Shown: piece by piece, positions 57,518 through 64,000 of the stretch | Layout: each line of letters starts with the position of its first letter | Numbering within the stretch: the stretch's first letter is position 1 | Source of the DNA: Streptomyces sp. CB01635 | GTDB taxonomy: Bacteria; Actinomycetota; Actinomycetes; Streptomycetales; Streptomycetaceae | Length of the DNA: 64,000 bases | Reading direction: 5' to 3' | Assembly (NCBI RefSeq): GCF_002803065.1 | Contig: NZ_NNBL01000004.1 | Coordinates: forward strand, 191,831 to 255,830 | Notes under the pieces: model-generated | Seen by the model: the letters and a program-made list of their open reading frames with translations, nothing else | Told to the model about the DNA's origin: nothing | Database searches by the model: none | Position numbers and translations under genes: made by a program

Positions 57518-59191
57518 ATGACCCACGACCACGACCTGGAACTGCTGCCCACCGCGGCGCAGACCGCGGCCGCCCTCAACCCGCCCGCAGGGCGGAACGG
57601 CGGCGACCTCGTCGTCGAGACCCTGCACGGCCTCGGCGCGTCCACCGTCTTCGGGCTCCCGGGCCAGCACGCGCTCGGCATGTTCGACGCGCTGCGCCGC
57701 TCGGACCTGCGGTACGTGGGCCTGCGCGTGGAGAACAACGCGGGCTTCGCGGCCGACGCCTACGGGCGCGTGACCGGTGAGGTCGCGCCCCTCCTGCTCT
57801 CCACCGGGCCCGGCGCGCTGATGTCGCTCGCCGCGCTCCAGGAGGCGGCGGCCGCGTCGGCGCCGGTCCTTGCCATCGGCAGCCAGATCCCGGTCGCCGG
57901 GCTCGGCGGCGGACGCCACGGCTATCTGCACGAACTCCGGGACCAGCAGGCCTCGTTCCGGGACGTGGTCAAGTCCGTCCACACCGTGCGGACGCAGTCG
58001 CAGATCCCCTCCGCGATCGCCGCCGCCTGGGAGTCCGCCCTCACCGCGCCGCACGGCCCGGTCTGGGTGGAGATCCCGCAGGACGTGCTCCTGGCCGCCA
58101 CCACCTTGCCGGTGGTCACGGCGATGGACGCAACCCCGCGCGACCTCGTGCCCCGCCCCGAACTGACCGCGGTGGCAGCCGACTTGCTGTCGCGCGCCGA
58201 GCGCCCCGTGATCATCGCGGGCGGCGGCGTCGTACGGTCGGACGCGAGCGGCAAGCTGGTCGCGCTCGCGGAGAAGATCAACGCCCCGGTCGTGTGCACC
58301 TTCGGCGGCAAGGGCGCGTTCCCCTGGGAGCACCCGCTCTCGCTCCAGTCCTGGATGGAGGACCGCCACACGACGGACCTCCTGGAGGACGCGGACGTCC
58401 TGCTGGTCATCGGCTCGGGCCTGGGCGAGCTCTCGTCCAATTACCACACGTTCGCGCCGCGCGGCCGGGTGATCCAGATCGAGGCGGACGCCGGAAAGCT
58501 GGAGTCCAACCACCCGGCGCTCGGCATCCACGCCGACGCGCGCCTGGCGCTCTCGGCGCTCCTGGATACGGTCACGGAACGCCCGGACCCGTCGGTGCCC
58601 GAACGGGTCGCGACGCTCCTCGCGGCGGTCCGCGAACGCCTCGACGGCCAGGACCTGGCCTTCGAACGCGAGATCCTGGGTTCGGTGAGGGCGGCACTCC
58701 CGGCCTCCTCCCCCTCCTTCTGGGACATGACGATCCTGGCGTACTGGGCCTGGTCGGCATGGCCGGGCGCCCTGCACTCGGCGCAGGGCGCGGGCGGCCT
58801 CGGCTACGGCTTCCCGGCCGCGCTCGGCGCCGCCGCGGCCGACCCGTCGAAGCCGGTCCTCGCGGTCTCGGGCGACGGCGGCGCGATGTACTCGATCGCG
58901 GAACTGGCCACGGCGAAGCAGTACAACCTGCCGGTCACCTGGCTGATCGTGGACGACGGCGGCTACGGCATCCTGCGCGAGTACATGACGGACGCGTTCG
59001 GCGAGGCGACGGCGACGGAGCTTGCGCGCCCGGACTTCGTGGCGCTCGCCGAGTCCTTCGGGGTCCCGGGAGTACGAACGTCCCCGGAGACGCTGCGCGC
59101 CGACCTGGAGAAGGCGCTCACGGAACCGGGCCCGTCGGTCGTGGTGCTGCCCGCACTGCTGAAGATGTTCGCGCCTACGCATCTGGGCTGA
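57518..59191 (+). CDS. Thiamine-diphosphate-dependent decarboxylase-like enzyme (2-ketoarginine decarboxylase candidate)
   Basis: A 557-aa ThDP enzyme of the acetolactate synthase/benzoylformate decarboxylase superfamily. The catalytic Glu is in LRVENNAGFAADAYGR (N-terminal PYR domain, ~85-100). The central domain is Rossmann-like (VIIAGGGVVRSDASGK, VLLVIGSGLGELSSNYHTF). The C-terminal PP domain carries GDGGAMYSIAELATAKQYNLPVTWLIVDDGGYG. The usual GDG-Nn metal motif ends in Asn-Asn; here it is Asp-Asp (VDDGG), which is unusual. Start ATG 57518. Linkage to an agmatinase-type hydrolase suggests AruI (2-ketoarginine decarboxylase); acetolactate synthase is less likely since ilvN is absent. Confidence 0.85.
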   Translation: MTHDHDLELLPTAAQTAAALNPPAGRNGGDLVVETLHGLGASTVFGLPGQHALGMFDALRRSDLRYVGLRVENNAGFAADAYGRVTGEVAPLLLSTGPGALMSLAALQEAAAASAPVLAIGSQIPVAGLGGGRHGYLHELRDQQASFRDVVKSVHTVRTQSQIPSAIAAAWESALTAPHGPVWVEIPQDVLLAATTLPVVTAMDATPRDLVPRPELTAVAADLLSRAERPVIIAGGGVVRSDASGKLVALAEKINAPVVCTFGGKGAFPWEHPLSLQSWMEDRHTTDLLEDADVLLVIGSGLGELSSNYHTFAPRGRVIQIEADAGKLESNHPALGIHADARLALSALLDTVTERPDPSVPERVATLLAAVRERLDGQDLAFEREILGSVRAALPASSPSFWDMTILAYWAWSAWPGALHSAQGAGGLGYGFPAALGAAAADPSKPVLAVSGDGGAMYSIAELATAKQYNLPVTWLIVDDGGYGILREYMTDAFGEATATELARPDFVALAESFGVPGVRTSPETLRADLEKALTEPGPSVVVLPALLKMFAPTHLG

Positions 59192-59220
59192 GGTGATCAG
59201 CCGATCGGTCGTTCACGCGG

Positions 59221-59251
59221 CGGCCCCCGGGAGATGTCTTCCCGGGGGCCG
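59221..59251 (+). terminator. Terminator of the ThDP gene
   Basis: Perfect stem CGGCCCCCGGGA/TCCCGGGGGCCG with an 7-nt loop, 30 nt after the stop codon. Confidence 0.75.
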
Positions 59252-59421
59252 TTGGCGTCTGCGGTCCCTGGTCCGCCAGGGGCTGCGTCCACGGGGTGCC
59301 GGGCAGTTCCATGATGCAATCGCGGATCTGTTGAGGTTCGTACAACCCTTCGCCCCCGTTGGAGAGTCATGTGAGGCGAGTGCGCTGGAGGCGTGCTCGC
59401 TTCGAATCCGGGGGGAAACGC

Positions 59422-60348
59422 ATGACTCGCCGCATATCCATACGTGCTGCCCGTGTGCTTCCGGCGGTGCTCGCCGCCGGCGTGCTCGTGCCGGTCGTCG
59501 CGGGCGCAGCGCCCGCGTCCGCCGCGACCACACCACAGGTCACCTGCACCTCCGACAAGGCCGGCCTCGCCGGGAAGCTCCAGAAGGACATCACCGCCGC
59601 CCTCGCGACCCGTAAGGGCACCGTCGCCGTCGGGCTCCACGACCGGACCACGAACACCACGTGCTCGCTTCGGGCCACGTCCTCGTACGACTCCGCCAGT
59701 GTCGTGAAGGTGACCGTTCTCGCCACGCTGCTCTGGGACGCCAAGAAGACCAACCGGTATCTGACGACGCGCGAGGCGAACCTCGCCACCGCCATGATCA
59801 CCAAGTCGGACAACGCGGCCACCACATCACTGTGGAAGCAGCTCGGCACCACCAAGGTGAAGGGCTTCCTCAAGGCCGCCGGGATGACGCGGACCGTGCC
59901 GGGGTCCGGCGGCTACTGGGGGCTGACCCAGATCAACGTCCAGGACGAGCAGAAGCTGCTTTCGCTGGTCACCGCCAAGAACTCCGTCCTCAGTGACAAC
60001 TCCCGCGCCTACATCCTCAAGCTCATGGGGAAGGTCGTGTCCTCGCAGCGGTGGGGGACTCCGGCCGGCGCGCCCGCGTCCGTCGCCGTGCACGTCAAGA
60101 ACGGCTGGCTGGAGCGCTCCACGTACGGCTGGCGCGTGCACAGCATCGGGGCCTTTCAGGGAGGTGGTCATGACTACACCATTTCGGTTCTCACGCACGG
60201 GAACAGCACGATGAGTTACGGCGTGGACACGATTCAGGGTGTCGCGCGGGTCATACACAAGGACCTGACGCCGACTGCGCCCGCGGCGTCCCGCTACACC
60301 CCGACCAGTACGCCCAAGGAGGCCTTCGTCGCCGTACCGCAGGGCTGA
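59422..60348 (+). CDS. Secreted serine hydrolase of the class A beta-lactamase fold
   Basis: A 308-aa exported protein. ATG 59422 with GGGGGAAA upstream. Sec signal: AARVLPAVLAAGVLVPVVAG, cleavage near ASAATT. The Ser-x-x-Lys is SASVVKVTV (nucleophile Ser), followed by the SDN loop in ITKSDNAATTS. The third element KTG is changed to KNG in VHVKNGWLERSTYG. I see no Omega-loop Glu of the ExxLN type. Thus it may be a D-stereospecific peptidase or a cell-wall hydrolase rather than a resistance beta-lactamase. It lies alone between two hairpins. Confidence 0.8.
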   Translation: MTRRISIRAARVLPAVLAAGVLVPVVAGAAPASAATTPQVTCTSDKAGLAGKLQKDITAALATRKGTVAVGLHDRTTNTTCSLRATSSYDSASVVKVTVLATLLWDAKKTNRYLTTREANLATAMITKSDNAATTSLWKQLGTTKVKGFLKAAGMTRTVPGSGGYWGLTQINVQDEQKLLSLVTAKNSVLSDNSRAYILKLMGKVVSSQRWGTPAGAPASVAVHVKNGWLERSTYGWRVHSIGAFQGGGHDYTISVLTHGNSTMSYGVDTIQGVARVIHKDLTPTAPAASRYTPTSTPKEAFVAVPQG

Positions 60349-60356
60349 CCGGCCGA

Positions 60357-60391
60357 GGACCGAAGGACCGGGGGAACTCCGTCCTTGGTCC
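60357..60391 (+). terminator. Terminator of the serine hydrolase gene
   Basis: GGACCGAAGGAC pairs with GTCCTTGGTCC with one bulged G, 9 nt after the stop codon, no T-run. Confidence 0.6.
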
Positions 60392-60481
60392 CGGTCCGCT
60401 CCCCGATCTGTTGCGGCGGGATGAAATCCGCCGTTCTCCGCGTTGCGCCTCTCGGCAGGACAGGACAACAGGAGGACAGAC

Positions 60482-63400
60482 GTGGCGGAGCAACGGGGCT
60501 GGATGGCGGTCCCCCCTGTTCGAGCGGAGCCGAGAACTTGGGGGAGGCGTCTCGCCGGGTACGCGTGGCGGTACCCGAAGGACGTCGTGCTCGCGCTCGG
60601 GGCGTCCCTGGGCGGCATGGCCGTCATGGCGCTGGTGCCCCTGATCACCAAGGTGATCATCGACGACGTGGTCCAGGACCACACCCGCTCCATGGCCCCG
60701 TGGGCGGGCGCCCTGATCGGCGCCGCCCTCGTCGTCTACGTCTTCACCTACATCCGCCGCTACTACGGCGGCCGCCTCGCACTCGACGTCCAGCACGACC
60801 TGCGCAACGAGATGTACGGGACGATCACCCGGCTCGACGGCCGGCGCCAGGACGAACTGTCCACCGGCCAGGTCGTCGGCCGGGCGACCAGCGACCTCCA
60901 GCTCATCCAGGGCCTGCTCTTCATGCTCCCGATGACCATCGGGAACGTCCTCCTCTTCCTGATCTCCCTCGTGATCATGGCGTGGCTGTCCCTGCCGCTC
61001 ACCCTCGTCGCGCTCGCCGTCGCCCCCGCCCTCTGGTTCATCGCCAAGCGCAGCCGCTCCCGCCTCCACCCCGCCACCTGGTACGCGCAGGCGCAGGCCG
61101 CCGCCGTCGCCGGGGTCGTGGACGGGGCCGTCTCCGGCGTGCGCGTCGTGAAGGGCTTCGGGCAGGAGGACCAGGAGACCGGGAAGCTCAGGGAGGTCGG
61201 GCGGCGGCTGTTCGCCGGGCGCCTGCGCACCATCCGCCTGAACTCCAAGTTCACCCCCGCACTCCAGGCCGTGCCCGCGCTCGGTCAGGTCGCGATGCTC
61301 GCCCTCGGCGGCTGGCTCGCCGTCCGCGGCCAGATCACGCTCGGCACGTTCGTCGCGTTCTCCAGCTACCTCGCCCAGCTCGTCGGCCCCGTCCGCATGC
61401 TCGCCATGGTCCTGACCGTCGGCCAGCAGGCCCGCGCCGGCGTCGAGCGCGTCCTCGAACTGATCGACACGGAGCCGTCCATCGAGGACGGCAAGAAGGA
61501 ACTGCCCGCCGACGCCCCCGCGACCGTCGAGTTCGACGATGTCTCCTTCTCCTACGAAGGTGCCGACCGGGCCGTCCTGGACGGGCTCTCCTTCGAGATC
61601 CCGGCCGGCCAGACCCTCGCCGTCGTCGGGTCCTCCGGCTCCGGCAAGTCCACCGTCTCGCTGCTCCTGCCGCGCTTCTACGACGTCACGCACGGCGCCG
61701 TCCTCGTGGGCGGCCACGACGTGCGCGAACTGACCCTCGACTCGCTGCGGGCCGCGATCGGGCTCGTGCCCGAGGACTCCTTCCTGTTCTCCGACACCAT
61801 CCGCGCGAACATCGCGTACGGCACCCCCGACGCGAGCGACGAGCAGATCGAGACCGCGGCCCGCGCCGCCCAGGCCGACCGCTTCATCGCCGAGCTCCCC
61901 GACGGCTACGACACGACCGTCGGCGAGCACGGCCTCACGCTCTCCGGCGGCCAGCGCCAGCGCATCGCGCTCGCCCGCGCCATCCTCACCGACCCCCGCC
62001 TCCTCGTCCTCGACGACGCCACGTCCGCCGTCGACGCGCGCGTGGAGCACGAGATCCACGAGGCGCTGCGCGGCGTCATGGCCGGCCGCACCACCCTCCT
62101 CATCGCCCACCGCCGTTCCACCCTCGGCCTCGCCGACCGCATCGCCGTCCTCGACGGCGGGCGCCTCGCCGCGATCGGCACCCACGAGGAGCTGGAGGCC
62201 GGATCGGCCCTCTACCGGCGCCTGCTCACCGACCCCGACGAGCTCGGCGGGGTCTCGCCGGGCCACGTCGCGCCCGCGCTCCCCGACGAGGACACCTCCG
62301 TACGCGACGAGCTGGACGCCGAGTTCGACGCCGAGCGCGGGATCACGCCCACCCTGTGGACGGGCGACCGTGAGCCGAAGGACACCGCGCTCTCCGGGAT
62401 GCCCGCGACGCCCGAACTGCTCGCCCAGGTCGACGCCCTGCCCGCCGCGACCGACGTCCCGGACATCGACGAGGCGCGCGCGGTGACGCCCGAGGAGTCG
62501 TACGGGCTGCGCCGCCTGCTGCGCGGATTCGGCGGGCCCCTGCTGATCAGCCTCGCCCTCGTCGCCCTCGACGCCGGAATGGGCCTGCTGCTCCCCGTAC
62601 TGATCCGGCACGGCATCGACGAGGGCGTCTCGCAGCTCGCGCTCGGCGCCGTGTGGGCGGCCGCCGCGTTCGGCCTCGTCACCGTCCTCGTCCAGTGGTG
62701 CGCGCAGATCGGTGAGACCCGTATGACGGGACGCACCGGCGAGCGGGTCCTCTACTCGCTCCGACTGAAGATCTTCTCCCAGCTCCAGCGGCTCGGACTC
62801 GACTACTACGAGCGGGAGTTGACCGGGCGCATCATGACCCGGATGACGACCGACGTGGACGCCCTGTCGACGTTCCTCCAGACGGGCCTGGTCACCGCCT
62901 TCGTCTCCGTCGTCACCTTCTTCGGCATCATGGGCGCGCTCCTCGTCATCGACGTCCAGCTCGCCCTGGTCGTCTTCGCGACGCTCCCGCCGCTGATCGT
63001 CGGCACGTTCTTCTTCCGCCGCTCCAGCGTCAAGGCGTACGAACTGGCCCGCGAGCGCGTCTCGGTGGTCAACGCAGACCTCCAGGAGTCCGTCGCCGGG
63101 CTGCGCATCGTGCAGGCGTTCCGGCGCGAGCGCTCGGGCGCCGCACGGTTCGCCGAGCGCAGCGGCGCCTACCGCAGCGCCCGTATCCGCGGCCAGTGGC
63201 TGATCTCGGTGTACTTCCCGTTCGTGCAGTTCCTGTCGTCCGTCGCCGCCGCCGCGGTCCTGATGGTGGGCGCGGGCCGGGTCGAGGCGGGCACCCTGAC
63301 GACCGGTGCGCTCGTCGCGTACCTCCTCTACATCGACCTGTTCTTCGCGCCCGTGCAGCAGCTCTCCCAGGTGTTCGACGGCTACCAGCAGGCCACCGTC

Positions 63401-64000
63401 TCGCTCGGCCGCATCCAGGAGCTCCTCCAGGAGCCGACGTCCACGAAGGACGCCGACGAACCCCTCGACGTCCTCTCCCTGCGCGGCGACATCGTCTTCG
63501 AGGACGTGGACTTCGCGTACGGGGCCGCGGACGAACAGGAGGCGGCACTCAGCGACGTGGCCCTGCGCATCCCCGCCGGGCAGACCGTCGCCTTCGTCGG
63601 CGAGACCGGCGCGGGCAAGTCGACCCTCGTCAAGCTCGTCGCCCGCTTCTACGACCCGACGGCGGGCCGCGTCACCATCGACGGCACCGACCTGCGCGAC
63701 CTCGACCTGACGAGCTACCGCCACCGCCTCGGCGTCGTGCCGCAGGAGGCGTACCTCTTCCAGGGCACCGTGCGTGACGCCATCGCCTACGGACGCCCCG
63801 ACGCGACCGACGCCCAGGTGGAGGCGGCGTCCCGCGCGGTCGGCGCGCACGAGATGATCGCCACCCTTGAGGGCGGCTACCTCCACGAGGTAGCCGAGCG
63901 CGGCCGCAACCTGTCGGCGGGGCAGCGGCAGCTGATCGCCCTGGCCCGTGCCGAGCTCGTCGACCCCGACATCCTGCTGCTCGACGAGGCGACCGCCGCG
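60482..64000 (+). CDS. Single-chain ABC exporter, two TMD-NBD halves fused (3' end outside window)
   Basis: Open for 1173 codons to the window edge from GTG 60482, which has AGGAGG 6-8 nt upstream. Half 1: membrane domain (~35-330) and ATPase with Walker A GSSGSGKST, signature LSGGQRQ and Walker B LLVLDDATSAVD. Half 2: membrane domain (from ~680) and ATPase with Walker A GETGAGKST, signature LSAGQRQ and Walker B ILLLDEATAA, cut just after it. Half 1 has Asp in place of the catalytic Glu, and the half-2 signature is LSAGQ; together these form one degenerate ATP site. This asymmetry is typical of heterodimeric exporters for drugs or lipids. Residues ~11-21 (VPPVRAEPRTW) come from a 31-bp repeat. 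Confidence 0.92.
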   Translation, partial: MAEQRGWMAVPPVRAEPRTWGRRLAGYAWRYPKDVVLALGASLGGMAVMALVPLITKVIIDDVVQDHTRSMAPWAGALIGAALVVYVFTYIRRYYGGRLALDVQHDLRNEMYGTITRLDGRRQDELSTGQVVGRATSDLQLIQGLLFMLPMTIGNVLLFLISLVIMAWLSLPLTLVALAVAPALWFIAKRSRSRLHPATWYAQAQAAAVAGVVDGAVSGVRVVKGFGQEDQETGKLREVGRRLFAGRLRTIRLNSKFTPALQAVPALGQVAMLALGGWLAVRGQITLGTFVAFSSYLAQLVGPVRMLAMVLTVGQQARAGVERVLELIDTEPSIEDGKKELPADAPATVEFDDVSFSYEGADRAVLDGLSFEIPAGQTLAVVGSSGSGKSTVSLLLPRFYDVTHGAVLVGGHDVRELTLDSLRAAIGLVPEDSFLFSDTIRANIAYGTPDASDEQIETAARAAQADRFIAELPDGYDTTVGEHGLTLSGGQRQRIALARAILTDPRLLVLDDATSAVDARVEHEIHEALRGVMAGRTTLLIAHRRSTLGLADRIAVLDGGRLAAIGTHEELEAGSALYRRLLTDPDELGGVSPGHVAPALPDEDTSVRDELDAEFDAERGITPTLWTGDREPKDTALSGMPATPELLAQVDALPAATDVPDIDEARAVTPEESYGLRRLLRGFGGPLLISLALVALDAGMGLLLPVLIRHGIDEGVSQLALGAVWAAAAFGLVTVLVQWCAQIGETRMTGRTGERVLYSLRLKIFSQLQRLGLDYYERELTGRIMTRMTTDVDALSTFLQTGLVTAFVSVVTFFGIMGALLVIDVQLALVVFATLPPLIVGTFFFRRSSVKAYELARERVSVVNADLQESVAGLRIVQAFRRERSGAARFAERSGAYRSARIRGQWLISVYFPFVQFLSSVAAAAVLMVGAGRVEAGTLTTGALVAYLLYIDLFFAPVQQLSQVFDGYQQATVSLGRIQELLQEPTSTKDADEPLDVLSLRGDIVFEDVDFAYGAADEQEAALSDVALRIPAGQTVAFVGETGAGKSTLVKLVARFYDPTAGRVTIDGTDLRDLDLTSYRHRLGVVPQEAYLFQGTVRDAIAYGRPDATDAQVEAASRAVGAHEMIATLEGGYLHEVAERGRNLSAGQRQLIALARAELVDPDILLLDEATAA
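60513..60543. repeat. 31-bp imperfect palindromic repeat, copy 2 (inside ABC exporter gene)
   Basis: Differs from the desD copy at two of 31 positions (GTTCGAG for GCTCGAG and GAGAACTT for GAGAGCTT). The two changes are paired, each compensating the other in the stem, so the hairpin is kept. It lies in frame 31 nt after the GTG start. Confidence 0.85.

Noticed and set aside
57518..59191. Acetolactate synthase large subunit (ilvB)
   Set aside because: No regulatory-subunit gene is adjacent, the PP-domain motif is closer to decarboxylases, and the neighbour is a ureohydrolase.
60251..63886. A 1211-codon minus-strand open frame opposite the ABC exporter
   Set aside because: The composition is Asp/Gly/Glu/Arg/Val repeats typical of antisense GC-rich shadows, with no domain. 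The plus strand has complete ABC motifs.
1..64000. Insertion sequences, prophage or plasmid origin
   Set aside because: No transposase, integrase, phage structural or replication protein was found on either strand. The tRNA-Lys repeats are the only hint of past integration.

Overview
The window is a stretch of high-GC actinobacterial chromosome. Strong G/C bias at third codon positions, frequent GTG/TTG starts, an adpA gene with one TTA codon, a desferrioxamine cluster and the cellobiose (ceb) operon all point to Streptomyces. From memory, the gene order runs parallel (inverted) to the S. coelicolor segment around SCO2817 to SCO2763. That gives a second, positional line of support for cdgA, cebREFG-bglC, orn, adpA, glmS2, the DasR-controlled hexosaminidase, desABCD/EF and the AccD1-HmgL-AcdH operon. 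No insertion sequence, phage, rRNA or CRISPR array is visible. This is mostly core chromosome.

Layout. 1-5 kb: the 5' part of a PAS-GGDEF-EAL c-di-GMP enzyme, a secreted M6 protease, and a tRNA-Lys followed by two tandem 149-bp copies of its 3' half plus terminator. 5-10 kb: a minus-strand cluster of a PAP2 phosphatase, a RecB-type Fe-S nuclease, a protein of unknown function and a UPF1/Dna2-like SF1 helicase. I read the last three as one split nuclease-helicase machine. 10-17 kb: a histidine phosphatase, an NsdA-like TPR regulator divergent from a small Prim-Pol-like relative, a spermidine-synthase-like methyltransferase and a two-component system. 17-25 kb: a secreted GH18 chitinase with a CBM2-type domain, then the cellobiose/cellotriose import and hydrolysis genes with two CebR palindromes. 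25-29 kb: tRNA-His, the adpA-orn pair, a small membrane protein, a universal stress protein and a GPR1/FUN34/YaaH membrane protein.

29-35 kb: glucosamine-6-phosphate synthase with a small conserved partner, a Tat-exported purple acid phosphatase, and a GH20 hexosaminidase behind a DasR-type site. 35-42.6 kb: desferrioxamine biosynthesis (desABCD) and uptake/reduction (desE, desF), each unit behind its own 19-bp iron box. 42.6-51 kb: a leucine/acyl-CoA catabolic operon (carboxylase beta and alpha subunits, HMG-CoA lyase, acyl-CoA dehydrogenase) divergent from a TetR regulator, then another acyl-CoA dehydrogenase and a thioesterase. 51-60 kb: a cation-diffusion transporter, a putative phosphatase, and a PucR-type regulator divergent from a sodium/solute symporter, agmatinase-family ureohydrolase and ThDP enzyme that together look like catabolism of arginine or another guanidino compound. 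59-64 kb: a secreted beta-lactamase-fold protein and a large single-chain ABC exporter cut by the window edge.

Polymer and amino-sugar scavenging (chitinase, hexosaminidase, cellobiose uptake), precursor supply (GlmS), iron acquisition and the developmental controls (AdpA, c-di-GMP, Orn) sit close together. This fits the Streptomyces link between nutrient sensing and differentiation. The least explained parts are the split nuclease-helicase operon, the tRNA-Lys 3'-half array, a 31-bp repeat lying in frame in two coding sequences, and the small gene coupled to glmS.
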